Source: Pseudomonas syringae (GTDB lineage Bacteria; Pseudomonadota; Gammaproteobacteria; Pseudomonadales; Pseudomonadaceae). Taken from it: a stretch of DNA of 64,000 nt. This document shows positions 27,254 to 36,272 of the stretch, one piece after another (position 1 is the stretch's first letter; the number at the start of each line of letters is the position of its first letter). The notes under the pieces are model-generated. The model was not told the origin of the DNA. It made no database searches and was given only the letters and a program-made list of their open reading frames with translations. The stretch lies in assembly GCF_023278085.1 (NCBI RefSeq), contig NZ_CP066265.1, positions 2,882,501-2,946,500 of the forward strand. Reading direction: 5' to 3'. The position numbers and the translations under genes were made by a program.

Positions 27254-28093
27254 TCAATGAGCTTTGCCGGCTTTGTAGAAATGCTCGAAGCAGAAGTTGG
27301 TTGCCTCGATATAGCCTTCAGCGCCACCGCAGTCGAAACGCGTGCCCTTGAATTTGTAGGCAAGCACGTTACCTTCTGCAGCCTGCTTCATCAGGGCGTC
27401 GGTAATCTGGATCTCACCACCCTTGCCTGGCTCGGTCTGTTCGATTTTCTCGAAAATGTCCGGCGTCAGAATGTAGCGGCCGATGATCGCCAGGTTGGAC
27501 GGCGCATCTTCAGGCTTTGGCTTTTCAACCATGTCGGTCACGCGGAACAGGCCAGGCTTGATCTCTTCACCCGCGATCACGCCGTACTTGTTGGTTTCCG
27601 ACGGGTCAACTTCCTGAATGGCAATGATCGAGCAACCGTAGTGCTTATGCAGCTTGACCATCTGCGCCAGCACGCCGTCGCCTTCGAGGTTGACGCACAA
27701 GTCATCCGCCAGAACCACGGCGAACGCTTCGTTGCCAATCAGCGGACGACCGCTGAGGATGGCGTGGCCCAAGCCTTTCATTTCGGTCTGACGAGTGTAG
27801 GAAAAGCTGCACTCATCAATCAGCTTACGGATGCCGACCAGGTATTTCTCTTTGTCGGTACCCTTGATCTGGTGCTCCAGCTCGTAGCTGATGTCAAAGT
27901 GATCTTCGAGCGAGCGCTTGCCGCGGCCGGTCACGATGGAGATTTCAGTCAGGCCAGCCGCGAGTGCTTCTTCAACACCGTATTGGATCAGCGGCTTGTT
28001 GACCACCGGCAGCATTTCCTTGGGCATGGCCTTGGTCGCTGGCAAAAAGCGAGTGCCGTAACCGGCTGCTGGGAACAAGCATTTCTTGATCAT
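27254..28093 (-). CDS. galU: UTP-glucose-1-phosphate uridylyltransferase
   Basis: GalU makes UDP-glucose from glucose-1-phosphate and UTP, feeding lipopolysaccharide, exopolysaccharide and periplasmic glucan synthesis. It has 279 residues, the standard bacterial length. The N-terminal nucleotide-binding motif is AAGYGTRFLPATKAMPKEMLP, and further family blocks are QYGVEEALAAG and LADDLC (metal-binding Asp region). It is a single gene with a plausible promoter upstream (28131-28159) and a strong terminator after it. Confidence 0.97.
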   Translation of the reverse strand: MIKKCLFPAAGYGTRFLPATKAMPKEMLPVVNKPLIQYGVEEALAAGLTEISIVTGRGKRSLEDHFDISYELEHQIKGTDKEKYLVGIRKLIDECSFSYTRQTEMKGLGHAILSGRPLIGNEAFAVVLADDLCVNLEGDGVLAQMVKLHKHYGCSIIAIQEVDPSETNKYGVIAGEEIKPGLFRVTDMVEKPKPEDAPSNLAIIGRYILTPDIFEKIEQTEPGKGGEIQITDALMKQAAEGNVLAYKFKGTRFDCGGAEGYIEATNFCFEHFYKAGKAH

Positions 28094-28130
28094 AAAAGTC
28101 CTTGGTAAGGGCTGTTGGTGTTAACGGCGC

Positions 28131-28159
28131 AGTCTAATCAGGCGGCGGTCACGTTACAA
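28131..28159 (-). promoter_or_regulatory. Sigma70-like promoter of galU
   Basis: On the minus strand, TTGTAA and TAGACT are separated by 17 bases, each matching the consensus at 4 of 6 positions. The leader to the galU start would be about 30 bases. Confidence 0.4.
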
Positions 28160-28419
28160 TGCCCCGCCTTTGGCCGTCCGATGCCTTCATAGAGGAATCA
28201 GACGGCAGATAGTTCCGCACCATTGTAGATATTGCGACCAACCCGGCGCGGCTCATACACACAAAATCCTGCGCCCGCACGGCATCCTGTCGCTTACATT
28301 AGTACTACAAAACAGCGAACAGGAATGTAAAACATGGCGGAACGATGGCACGCCATATCAGTCCAACCCTGCAATTGCTGATTTCCCGGCCTTACCTACA
28401 CCTTCTCGAAGCGAAAAAC
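28160..28419. other. Intergenic region between galU and lipoprotein gene
   Basis: Together with the galU promoter this gives ~326 bp without a gene. Frames that overlap it lack family resemblance. A promoter for the plus-strand lipoprotein is expected here, but I see no clear element. Confidence 0.4.
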
Positions 28420-28701
28420 ATGATCAGAATCCTGTCCATTATTGCTGTGCTGGGCCTCACTGGCTGCGCAACCGCCTCCAATACCTACCTGAAAAACGGC
28501 AAACAGGGCCTGAGCATCGATTGCTCTGGCGAGGCGATGTCGTGGGCAAGCTGCTATGAGAAGGCCGATGCATCCTGCGCGGGCACAGGCTATGAGATTG
28601 TCGGCACCGACGGCACACCGCAACCTGCGGAAAGCGAAAAGACGCTGGGCGTGGACGTCGGCAACTACAAGAGCCGCAGCGTGCTGGTGGTCTGCAAGTA
28701 A
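28420..28701 (+). CDS. Small lipoprotein
   Basis: This 93-residue lipoprotein has signal peptide MIRILSIIAVLGLTGC with lipobox LTGC (Cys16). The mature part has four cysteines (CSGEAMSWASCYEKADASC and a C-terminal VVCK), so two disulfides are possible. The sequence GTGYEIVGTDG recurs in small pseudomonad lipoproteins of unknown function. The start ATG 28420 is chosen because it makes the lipoprotein signal; the frame is open from 28345. Confidence 0.8.
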   Translation: MIRILSIIAVLGLTGCATASNTYLKNGKQGLSIDCSGEAMSWASCYEKADASCAGTGYEIVGTDGTPQPAESEKTLGVDVGNYKSRSVLVVCK

Positions 28702-28728
28702 TTGCGCATCCTGCGGTAGAAGATTCGC

Positions 28729-28753
28729 CGCCCGACCCCATGCGGTCGGGCGC
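28729..28753. terminator. Hairpin between convergent lipoprotein genes
   Basis: The perfect stem CGCCCGACC/GGTCGGGCG lies in the 72-bp gap between two convergent genes. It lacks a U-tract on either strand, so its terminator role is uncertain. Confidence 0.4.
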
Positions 28754-28773
28754 TCTGGACAAGCCTTTATCTG

Positions 28774-29124
28774 TCAGCCGGAGATACAGGCATCAGCGGC
28801 GTTCTGCACATCCCTGAAGCGGATCGGCACGTTGGAAAGACGCTCATAGACCTTGATCGTACTGCCGCCTGATCGGCTCTCGACGTCGACCACTGCCGCA
28901 GGCGACTTGCTGAGCTTTTGTGCCACGATAATGCGCAGGCCATCGTGACGGGACTCAATCAGGGGCGGCTTGCGGCTGCTGCTGATCTTGCCGACGAAAC
29001 AGTCAGTGTATTCCTTGGGGTTCTTCCCCGACATGACATTCATGGTAGGGGGCGTATGTTCGATATCGTTTACCGTCGCACAGCCGGTCATCGCCAGAGC
29101 CAGGACTACTACAGCCAGTTTCAT
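28774..29124 (-). CDS. Small lipoprotein
   Basis: This 116-residue protein has signal peptide MKLAVVVLALAMTGC and lipobox MTGC (Cys15). The mature part begins ATVNDIEHTPP and has two further cysteines (TDCFVGK and the C-terminal DACISG) that could pair. It is convergent with the other small lipoprotein. I do not recognise a named family. Confidence 0.78.
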   Translation of the reverse strand: MKLAVVVLALAMTGCATVNDIEHTPPTMNVMSGKNPKEYTDCFVGKISSSRKPPLIESRHDGLRIIVAQKLSKSPAAVVDVESRSGGSTIKVYERLSNVPIRFRDVQNAADACISG

Positions 29125-29294
29125 ACTAAGTCTCCAGAATAAAGGTGCTACGACAAGACAGGCGGCAATTAAATCCCCACTCGGGCGATTTTTGCCAGAA
29201 AGAATGCAAATTAATGAGGGGCAGCGTCAAATCAAGGGCACAGCATGCTATCGTTTTGATTTTTCAGAAAAAGCCCTGCTTCGGAGCCCCGGTC

Positions 29295-29600
29295 ATGAAA
29301 TTCGTACACCAGCGCGAGCATTTGAACGAAGACGATCTGGTCGTCATCACATGCTCGCAGACCTGCAATATTCGCCTGATGAACGATGCGAACTTCCGCA
29401 GCTTCAAGAACGGTGGCCGTCATACTTATCATGGCGGTGCGTTTGATACCTTCCCTGCCAAGATCGCCGCGCCAAGCACCGGTTTCTGGAACATTACCAT
29501 TGATACCGCCGGGCGCAAGGTGGACACCAACGCCGGACGCAAGCCGCCGTTTACCCACGCCATCAAGATCGTCCGCCGCTCGACCTCTCAGCTGAGATGA
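29295..29600 (+). CDS. DUF1883-domain protein
   Basis: This is a 101-residue cytoplasmic protein that consists almost entirely of a DUF1883 domain (VHQREHLNEDDLVVITCSQ, then RLMNDANFRSFKNGGRHTYHGG). The family is a compact beta-fold of unknown function; in some proteins it is joined to other domains, including TIR. Here it stands alone. Ribosome site CGGAG lies before ATG 29295. The short gene that follows begins after its stop, so the two are probably cotranscribed with alkB behind them. Confidence 0.85.
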   Translation: MKFVHQREHLNEDDLVVITCSQTCNIRLMNDANFRSFKNGGRHTYHGGAFDTFPAKIAAPSTGFWNITIDTAGRKVDTNAGRKPPFTHAIKIVRRSTSQLR

Positions 29601-29614
29601 TGCAAGGAGTCATT

Positions 29615-29797
29615 GTGAACAATCCCGCCACACGCACCACCAAATACGCTGTCAGCTATAAGCTGAACGGCGAGCGCCGCTTCGAATTCGCGCAGTTGCA
29701 ATCCGCTTCTGTCGAAGAAGCCGAAGCCGCCTTGAAAAAAATGCACGATCAGAGTGACGATCAGATTACCGACGTCAAAGTCAGCAAAGCGCTTTAA
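29615..29797 (+). CDS. Small conserved-type protein, unknown function
   Basis: This is a 60-residue protein from GTG 29615, which has an ideal AAGGAG site five bases before it. ATG codons at 29597 and 29600 overlap the DUF1883 stop but lack such a site. The sequence (NNPATRTTKYAVSYKLNGERR...EEAEAALKKMHDQ) suggests a beta-hairpin followed by one helix. No family recognised. It sits between the DUF1883 gene and alkB, 28 bases from the latter. Confidence 0.65.
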   Translation: MNNPATRTTKYAVSYKLNGERRFEFAQLQSASVEEAEAALKKMHDQSDDQITDVKVSKAL

Positions 29798-29825
29798 AGA
29801 CCCCTCCCAGGTGCCTGATCCGATC

Positions 29826-30512
29826 ATGCAGCGTAAAGGTGAAACACCCGCCAACCTCGATCTGTTTGCCGACCCTGCGCCGCAACCCCGGCGCGACGAG
29901 CAGATAGGGCCGGGGTCATGGCTGTTCAGAGGCTTTGCGCTGGATGCAATGGAAACGTTGCTGGCTGCTCTGGAAGCAACCGTGGCCCAGTCGCCGTTTC
30001 GCCTTATGCAGACGCCCAGCGGCCTTGACATGTCGGCCGCGCTCAGCAGTTGCGGGCAACTGGGCTGGATCACTGATCGCCATGGCTACCGTTACAGCGG
30101 AGTAGATCCGCAAACCGGCAAGCCCTGGCCCGCCATGCCACAGGTTTTCATGCAACTGGCGCAACGCGCCGCGCTGGCTGCCGATTATCGTGACTTCGTG
30201 CCGGATGCCTGCCTGATCAATCGCTACATTCCGGGTGCGAAGATGTCACTGCATCAGGACCGCAACGAGCACGACCATCAATGGCCCGTGGTCTCGGTGT
30301 CGCTCGGTATCCCGGCGATTTTCCAGTTCGGCGGCATGCTGCGCAGCGACAAGACGCAGCGCATCTCACTGTTTCACGGCGATGTCGTGGTCTGGGGCGG
30401 TGAAGACCGGCTGCGCTTCCACGGCATTCTGCCGGTCAAACAGGCCGAGCATCCTGTGCTCGGCGAGCAGCGTATCAACCTGACCTTTCGCAAAGCCGGT
30501 CGACACGACTGA
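29826..30512 (+). CDS. alkB: DNA oxidative demethylase AlkB
   Basis: AlkB is a 2-oxoglutarate- and Fe(II)-dependent dioxygenase that removes methyl groups from 1-methyladenine and 3-methylcytosine in DNA. It has 228 residues. The Fe ligands are His and Asp in LHQDRNEHDH (about 141-143) and His in RLRFHGILPV; the 2-oxoglutarate-binding arginine is in RINLTFRKAG near the C-terminus. The region NRYIPGAKMSLHQD is highly characteristic. ATG 29826 is chosen; the frame is open 24 codons upstream inside the small preceding gene. Confidence 0.95.
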   Translation: MQRKGETPANLDLFADPAPQPRRDEQIGPGSWLFRGFALDAMETLLAALEATVAQSPFRLMQTPSGLDMSAALSSCGQLGWITDRHGYRYSGVDPQTGKPWPAMPQVFMQLAQRAALAADYRDFVPDACLINRYIPGAKMSLHQDRNEHDHQWPVVSVSLGIPAIFQFGGMLRSDKTQRISLFHGDVVVWGGEDRLRFHGILPVKQAEHPVLGEQRINLTFRKAGRHD

Positions 30513-32330
30513 TCAACTGGCAGCAAGCTCGCCGGACGTTCGCGTCAGCGCCGGACATACCACCCGGTGCAGGTTCAATGCGGTATTGATAATGCCGATG
30601 TGGCTGAACGCCTGCGGGAAGTTGCCCAGCATACGGCCATCTTTCGGATCATATTGCTCGGCCAGCAAGCCCACGTCATTGCACAGGCCACACAGCCGTT
30701 CGAATAGCCTGGATGCGTCATCAGCACGCCCGAGCAGCACGTAGGCGTCGGCCAGCCAGAACGAGCAGACCAGAAATGTGCCCTCCCGCCCCGCTACGCC
30801 ATCGTCGCTGCGCTCGTTGTCATAACGCAGCAGCAGACCATCCTGCATCAACGTGCGCTCGATCCTGGCGACGGTGCCGATGACGCGAGGGTCATCAGGC
30901 GCAAGGAAGCCGGTCAGAATAATCTGCAACAGGCTGGCGTCGACCTCGGTAGCGCCGTAAGTCTGCACAAAACTATTCAGTTGGGCGTCAAAACCGTTGC
31001 GACACACGTCGGCATGAATTTCATCCGCGACCCGCCGGTAGTGCTCGGCCAACGCGCGATCTTCGTCATTCTCGGCAGCTTGTGCAATTTGGGTAGCGTT
31101 GCGATCGAATGCTACCCAGGCCATGACTTTCGAATGCGTGAAATGACGCGGTTCGGAGCGAATCTCCCAGATCCCGGCGTCCGGCAAGTGCCAGATGGTT
31201 TCCAGGTAGGGCATCACCACCTTGGAAATCGCCACACTGCGCGGGTGCGCTGGCATGCCTCCGCGAAGCGCTTGAATCATGGCATCGGCGACCTCGCCAT
31301 ACACGTCGAGTTGGACCTGAGTCGCCGCGCCGTTGCCAACCCGTACCGGTTGCGAGTGCTCATAGCCGCTCAGCCAGGGCAATTCATATTCCTGCAAGCG
31401 CCGCTCACCGCCGACGCCATACATGATCTGAATCTGCTCCGGGTTACCGGCCACCGAACGCAACAGCCAGTCCCGCCAGGCTGTTGCTTCCTCGAAATAG
31501 CCGAGATTCATGAAGGCCAGTAGCGTCATCGTTGCGTCACGCAACCAGCAGTATCGATAATCCCAGTTACGTTCACCACCCAGCTGTTCCGGCAATGAAG
31601 TGGTCACTGCGGCGACGATGCCGCCGGTAGGCGCATAGGTCATAGCCTTGAGGGTAATCAGCGAGCGCTTGACCTGTTCCGTCCAGGGGCCGACGTCAGG
31701 GCAACGGTCAGAAAACTCACGCCAGTAGCTGACCGTGGTCTGAAGCGTTTGCTCAACATCGATATTCGCCAGTAACGGCTCGTAAGAAGCCTGATAAGCC
31801 AGCGTAAAGACTTTGCGCTCGCCTTCGCCCACCTGAAAATGACTGGCAGTGTGATGATCTTGAGGATGCAGCTGCACGGGGCTGCGCAGGACCAGCATTT
31901 CCGGACCTGCCACCGCAGTCAGTGTGTGCGCGTCCTTTTTCTCGACCCAAGGCACGCTGCTGCCGTAATCGAAACGAATCGCGAGGTCGACCGTGAATTC
32001 AACCTGCCCCTCCAGCCCGACAACAATGCGTACCACATGGCCGCTGGTGTTCATGGGCATGAAATCGATCAGCATCGCGCGACCGTCGCGGGTTTCAAAG
32101 ACGGTTTCGAGAACCAGCGTGCCTTCTCGATAACGGCGCTCGGTCGAAAGGACCTCCGCCGTCGGCGCGATCTTCCAGCGCCCGTGATCGCTGCTGCCCA
32201 GCAGCGCCGCAAAGCACGCGGTGGAGTCAAAGCGGGGGAAACACAGCCAGTCCAGCGAACCATCACGGGCGACCAGCGCCGCAGTCTGACAGTTGCCCAG
32301 CAACGCATAGTCTTCGATCAATCCAGCCAT
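30513..32330 (-). CDS. Glycoside hydrolase family 15 (glucoamylase-like)
   Basis: This is a 605-residue cytoplasmic GH15 protein. The N-terminal domain begins AGLIEDYALLGNCQTAALV with DGSLDWLCFPRFDS, and the (alpha/alpha)6 catalytic barrel contains NWDYRYCWLRDATMTLLAF and EIRSEPRHFTHSKVMAW. Bacterial members cleave alpha-1,4 glucans or trehalose. It is the last gene of the gnd-zwf-HAD-GH15 unit, 64 bases after the HAD gene. That placement suggests glucose released from glucan or trehalose is fed to the pentose phosphate route; this is inference. Confidence 0.93.
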   Translation of the reverse strand: MAGLIEDYALLGNCQTAALVARDGSLDWLCFPRFDSTACFAALLGSSDHGRWKIAPTAEVLSTERRYREGTLVLETVFETRDGRAMLIDFMPMNTSGHVVRIVVGLEGQVEFTVDLAIRFDYGSSVPWVEKKDAHTLTAVAGPEMLVLRSPVQLHPQDHHTASHFQVGEGERKVFTLAYQASYEPLLANIDVEQTLQTTVSYWREFSDRCPDVGPWTEQVKRSLITLKAMTYAPTGGIVAAVTTSLPEQLGGERNWDYRYCWLRDATMTLLAFMNLGYFEEATAWRDWLLRSVAGNPEQIQIMYGVGGERRLQEYELPWLSGYEHSQPVRVGNGAATQVQLDVYGEVADAMIQALRGGMPAHPRSVAISKVVMPYLETIWHLPDAGIWEIRSEPRHFTHSKVMAWVAFDRNATQIAQAAENDEDRALAEHYRRVADEIHADVCRNGFDAQLNSFVQTYGATEVDASLLQIILTGFLAPDDPRVIGTVARIERTLMQDGLLLRYDNERSDDGVAGREGTFLVCSFWLADAYVLLGRADDASRLFERLCGLCNDVGLLAEQYDPKDGRMLGNFPQAFSHIGIINTALNLHRVVCPALTRTSGELAAS

Positions 32331-32394
32331 TCAGAAATGCCCGTCATGTAGATGATTCGTTGCGGTTCGGCGAACCTCCCCGCGCCAGGGCGGC

Positions 32395-33213
32395 TCAGAC
32401 TGGCAGGATATAGCGCTCGATAGCGCGAGCCACACCGTCCTGCTCGTTGCTATATGTAACATGGTCAGCCTGTCCCTGAACTGTCGGCTCGCCCTGCCCC
32501 ATCGCAATCGATACCCCGGCCTTGCGGAACATTGCCACGTCGTTGCCACCATCGCCGATAGCGGCCGTGCGTGAAAGCTCGACTCCCAGGTACTCCGCAA
32601 GCGTCGCCAGGGCCGAACCTTTGTTGGCGTCCAGTGCAGTGACGTCCAGGTAGTACTTTTGCGAACGAGCGGCCAGCGCAAGCCCGTCGATCAGCGGATT
32701 GAGCCGGGTTTCGAGGGTCTTGAGCAGTTCGAAGTCGGCACTTGCCGCAACGATCTTGTCGACCCGGTCGAGATAGGGTTCGAAGCTCTCGACCTGGACA
32801 TACTCGTAACCCAGTGCATCACGCTCGTGATCGACGTAGTCCCCTGCCGGGTCGAGCAACAGCCACTGATCATCGGCAAACACCCAGATAGCAACCTTCT
32901 CGCCAGCAAACAGATCAAGACAGGTACGCACTGCTGTCTGATCGATGCGGTGAGCGGCAAGCAGGCTGCCGTCGGCGTGCGTGATGGTGCCGCCATTGAA
33001 CGCGACGGTCGGCAGATCGATGCCCAGCGCCTCGATCACCTGACGCATGGCTCTCGGCGGACGGCTGCTGGCCACTGTGAAATGTATGCCCGCCGCCCGC
33101 AGACGCGCGATGGCGTCGATATTGGCCTGACTCAGGCTGTGATCGCGCCGCAGTAGCGTGCCGTCGATATCGGACATCACAAACTGCACGGGCAACGAAG
33201 ATGCTTCAGACAT
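32395..33213 (-). CDS. Cof-type HAD hydrolase (sugar phosphatase-like)
   Basis: This 272-residue HAD phosphatase belongs to the Cof subfamily. The nucleophile motif is DIDGTLL (first Asp near 14), motif II is TVASSRP, and motif IV is GDGGNDVAMFRKAG near 220; a C2 cap lies between. Members remove phosphate from sugar phosphates and related compounds. The start overlaps the zwf stop by eight bases, so it is coupled with zwf, and a sugar-phosphate substrate would fit. The exact substrate is not readable. Confidence 0.92.
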   Translation of the reverse strand: MSEASSLPVQFVMSDIDGTLLRRDHSLSQANIDAIARLRAAGIHFTVASSRPPRAMRQVIEALGIDLPTVAFNGGTITHADGSLLAAHRIDQTAVRTCLDLFAGEKVAIWVFADDQWLLLDPAGDYVDHERDALGYEYVQVESFEPYLDRVDKIVAASADFELLKTLETRLNPLIDGLALAARSQKYYLDVTALDANKGSALATLAEYLGVELSRTAAIGDGGNDVAMFRKAGVSIAMGQGEPTVQGQADHVTYSNEQDGVARAIERYILPV

Positions 33214-34738
33214 TCAGTTCTCTCCATTCGCGGCCGTCTCGGCTCAACAGTTCCTCACCGGCAGCAGGCCCGTCCTGACCTGCGTCGTACAGCTGCACCT
33301 CCGGCTGCCTGGCCCATGTATCGAGAAACGGTTGAACGGCACGCCAGCCGTTTTCGATATTGTCGGCACGCTGAAACAGGGTCTGGTCGCCTGTCAGGCA
33401 ATCGTAGATCAGCGTTTCATAGCCGGTCGAGGGCTGCATTTCGAAGAAGTCCTTGTAGGCGAAGCCCAGGGCGATGTCTTCCATGTCCAGCGTCGGGCCC
33501 GGGCGTTTGGCAAACAGATCGAACCACATGCCTTCGTTGGGCTGAATCTGAATGCGCAGGTAGTTGGGCTTGAGCCGGTCGACCTCGGTGTCGCGAAACT
33601 GCGCGTAAGGCGCGGGCTTGAAACAAATGGCGATCTCGGTGCTGCGAGCGCTCATGCGCTTGCCGGTACGCAAGTAGAACGGCACACCCACCCAGCGCCA
33701 GTTGTCGACCATCACCTTGAGCGCAACATAGGTCTCGGTGGTGCTGTCGGCCTCTACCCGGTCTTCCTCGCGATAGCCGACGACTTTTCTGTCTCCGGTC
33801 ACCCCTTCTGCATACTGGCCGCGCACCGAATTGGCTAACGCTTCCTCTTCGCTCCACGGGCGAATCGCCCCGATTACCTTGGCTTTTTCGCCGCGCACGG
33901 CATCTGCTCCGAACGCCGCTGGCGGTTCCATCGCGACCATCGCCAACAGCTGAAACAGGTGATTGGGGACCATGTCGCGCAGTGCGCCGGTGTGTTCATA
34001 AAAGCTGCCACGTGTTTCAACACCCACGGTTTCCGCCGCAGTGATCTGCACATGGTCGATGTAATGATTGTTCCAGAAGGACTCGAACAAGCCGTTGGAG
34101 AAACGGCTGACCAGGATGTTCTGCACCGTCTCCTTGCCCAGATAATGATCGATGCGGTAGATCTGCTTCTCGCTCATCACCTTGAGCAGGCACTGGTTGA
34201 GCTCCACAGCACTGGCCAGATCGGAGCCGAACGGCTTTTCGATCACCACGCGCCGAAACCCGTCATCGGTCTCGTTCAGCAAGCCGGATGAACCAAGCCG
34301 CTGGGCGACCTCGCTGAAAAAGCGTGGAGCTGTCGCGAGGTAGAACACCGCGTTGGCCGCGCCGGTGCTCTTGATCTTGCTGTCGATGTCACGGTAGGTC
34401 GAATCGTCGAGAAAGTCGCCCTGCACGTAACTGATCCGCTCGGCCAGCTTGCTCCAGAGCGCAGGGTCAAGCGGCTCCTTGCCACCGCCGGCAACCTTGC
34501 CAGCGGCCTCTTCACGAATGAAGTTTTCCAGCTTCTTCGCGAAGTCGGCGTCGCTGATCGCATTGTGATCGACGCCGACAATGTGCAGACCTTCGTCCAC
34601 CAGACCGTCGCGTGACAGGTTATAAAGCGCCGGCATCAGCAGACGCTTGACCAGATCGCCATGAGCCCCGAACAGAAACAGGGTCGTGGCTGGCGCCACC
34701 TCCGGTTTCTGATTGGCGGTGCCACGCGACAGGCCCAT
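33206..34738 (-). CDS. zwf: Glucose-6-phosphate 1-dehydrogenase
   Basis: Zwf oxidises glucose-6-phosphate to 6-phosphogluconolactone with NAD(P) reduction. It has 510 residues. The N-terminal nucleotide-binding motif is LFGAHGDLVKRLLMPALYNL, and the active-site signature is RIDHYLGKETVQN. The company of gnd, rather than hexR-pgl-eda, suggests this is the second zwf isozyme known in several pseudomonads, working in the oxidative pentose phosphate branch; that is inference. It overlaps gnd by one base (TAATG) and the HAD gene by eight. Confidence 0.97.
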   Translation of the reverse strand: MGLSRGTANQKPEVAPATTLFLFGAHGDLVKRLLMPALYNLSRDGLVDEGLHIVGVDHNAISDADFAKKLENFIREEAAGKVAGGGKEPLDPALWSKLAERISYVQGDFLDDSTYRDIDSKIKSTGAANAVFYLATAPRFFSEVAQRLGSSGLLNETDDGFRRVVIEKPFGSDLASAVELNQCLLKVMSEKQIYRIDHYLGKETVQNILVSRFSNGLFESFWNNHYIDHVQITAAETVGVETRGSFYEHTGALRDMVPNHLFQLLAMVAMEPPAAFGADAVRGEKAKVIGAIRPWSEEEALANSVRGQYAEGVTGDRKVVGYREEDRVEADSTTETYVALKVMVDNWRWVGVPFYLRTGKRMSARSTEIAICFKPAPYAQFRDTEVDRLKPNYLRIQIQPNEGMWFDLFAKRPGPTLDMEDIALGFAYKDFFEMQPSTGYETLIYDCLTGDQTLFQRADNIENGWRAVQPFLDTWARQPEVQLYDAGQDGPAAGEELLSRDGREWRELNV

Positions 34739-35712
34739 TACTTCGGTTCCTTGTGGCCACCAAATCCAAAGCGCATGGCGGACAGCATCTTGTCTGCATA
34801 CGAGCTGGTCTGACGTGAACGGAAGCGCGCAAACAGCGCACTGGAGAGTACCGGAACCGGCACAGCCTGCTCGATGGCAGCCTCGATGGTCCAGCGCCCT
34901 TCACCGCTGTCGGCAACCGAGCCGGAGAACGCATCCAGTTGTGGATCGGTGGCCAGTGCATCAGCAGTCAGATCCAGCAGCCAGGAGGAGACCACGCTGC
35001 CACGGCGCCAGACTTCGGCAATGTCGGCAGTGTTCAGGTCAAAGCGCTGCTCGGCAGGCAGGTGCTCGGAGTTCTTCTGCTTGAGAAGGTCGAAGCCCTC
35101 GGCGAACGCCTGCATCATCCCGTATTCGATGCCGTTGTGAATCATCTTCACGAAATGGCCGGAGCCCGCAGGGCCGGAGTGGATATAGCCACGCTCGGCG
35201 CGATCGTCGTCGGAGACGCGTTCCTTGGTGCGTTCGATGGAGCCCAGGCCGGGTGCCAGCGTTGCGAACAGCGGGTCCAGACGACGCACGATGGCGTCTT
35301 CACCGCCAATCATCATGCAGTAACCGCGCTCCAGCCCCCACACGCCGCCGGACGTACCCACGTCAACGTAGTGCAGACCTTTTGCAGTCAGCTCCTGAGC
35401 ACGACGCATGTCATCCTTGTAGAAGGTGTTGCCGCCGTCGATGATCACGTCATCGGCTTCAAGCAACTGACTGAGCATCTGGATGGTGTCTTCGGTCGGA
35501 GCGCCGGCCGGGAGCATGACCCAGATGGCACGAGGCTTCGCCAGCGCGGCAACCATTTCCGTCAGATCGGCAACGGCGGTGGCCCCGTCATTGGCCAGGG
35601 CGCTGCGTGATGCTTCATCACGGTCGTACACCACAGTAGTGTGACCATCCAGCATCAAACGTCGTGCGATGTTGCCGCCCATGCGGCCCAGTCCAATAAT
35701 CCCAAGTTGCAT
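34738..35712 (-). CDS. gnd: 6-Phosphogluconate dehydrogenase, decarboxylating
   Basis: Gnd oxidatively decarboxylates 6-phosphogluconate to ribulose-5-phosphate. It has 324 residues, placing it in the shorter GntZ/YqeC-like group that often uses NAD rather than NADP. The N-terminal Rossmann motif is [16 protein letters not shown], the substrate-binding signature is [14 protein letters not shown], and the catalytic Lys/His lie in [17 protein letters not shown]. The start ATG 35712 has AGGAGC before it; the frame is open 53 codons upstream without support. It is the first gene of a four-gene unit with zwf, a HAD phosphatase and GH15. Confidence 0.95.
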   Translation of the reverse strand: MQLGIIGLGRMGGNIARRLMLDGHTTVVYDRDEASRSALANDGATAVADLTEMVAALAKPRAIWVMLPAGAPTEDTIQMLSQLLEADDVIIDGGNTFYKDDMRRAQELTAKGLHYVDVGTSGGVWGLERGYCMMIGGEDAIVRRLDPLFATLAPGLGSIERTKERVSDDDRAERGYIHSGPAGSGHFVKMIHNGIEYGMMQAFAEGFDLLKQKNSEHLPAEQRFDLNTADIAEVWRRGSVVSSWLLDLTADALATDPQLDAFSGSVADSGEGRWTIEAAIEQAVPVPVLSSALFARFRSRQTSSYADKMLSAMRFGFGGHKEPK

Positions 35713-36040
35713 GAAGGTGCTCCTTAAATCGTAAAAAGGTGCCTCACCTGCCGTACAGCGCTTCAACAGGATGTGAGCATGCAGGTTAGTCAAGCGAGGC
35801 AGAACGTCGGTTCCCTTACAAGGACAGTCGCATAAGAGAAGTGACGGCGAGAACGCCCTCAGTCGGTGCATTTTGTCGTGATCGGCGGCTGCTCGCGACC
35901 ATTAAAAATAAAAAAGTTCCAAAAAAGCGCAAAAGAATTCAGAATCGGAGCCGATAGAGAGGTAAGCAGCGGCACTCAGGGATTGAAAGTCATTGCTCAG
36001 GACCTTTCTGAGGTTGAATCCGCCATTTGCGAGGTGAGCA
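35713..36040. other. Intergenic region upstream of gnd
   Basis: About 330 bp with no gene I can support; the minus-strand gnd promoter should lie here. An A-rich block (35904-35940) precedes the small plus-strand gene that follows. A frame at 35866-36129 runs through the region but overlaps the small gene out of phase and lacks a ribosome site. Confidence 0.4.
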
Positions 36041-36214
36041 ATGGGCACTGTACTACCACCGGTTGCACCACAAACCCTGTATGTCACGATCCGCCGCGAC
36101 GAACTGCGTGCCTTGAAAGAAGAACGTGAGCAGTTGCAGCGAAAGGTTGCTCATTTGAGCGTAATGCTGCAGCAAACCCAGCTGTCTGCGCCAGGCGCAA
36201 TGCTTCACGCCTGA
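36041..36214 (+). CDS. Small protein with a leucine-heptad helix
   Basis: This is a 57-residue protein, too short for ordinary ORF cut-offs. ATG 36041 has GAGGTGA four bases before it. The sequence starts MGTVLPPVAPQTLYVTIRRD and continues with a charged amphipathic helix (ELRALKEEREQLQRKVAHL) with leucines at heptad spacing, so it probably oligomerises. No transmembrane segment or catalytic motif is present. Codon use (GC at third positions) is like that of neighbouring genes. No family recognised. An inverted repeat GGCAAGCC/GGCTTGCC at 36248-36272 follows and may end transcription. Confidence 0.65.
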   Translation: MGTVLPPVAPQTLYVTIRRDELRALKEEREQLQRKVAHLSVMLQQTQLSAPGAMLHA

Positions 36215-36247
36215 CAGTAGAATCTACAACGTTTCAGACCGCACCGT

Positions 36248-36272
36248 GGCAAGCCCGATATGCCGGCTTGCC
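36248..36272 (+). terminator. Hairpin after small gene
   Basis: The perfect 8-bp stem GGCAAGCC/GGCTTGCC has a nine-base loop. There is no U-tract, so terminator function is tentative. Confidence 0.35.

Noticed and set aside
34731..34760. GGAACC on the minus strand as a type III secretion hrp box
   Set aside because: The required CCAC element at the proper spacing is missing, and the site is inside the end of gnd.
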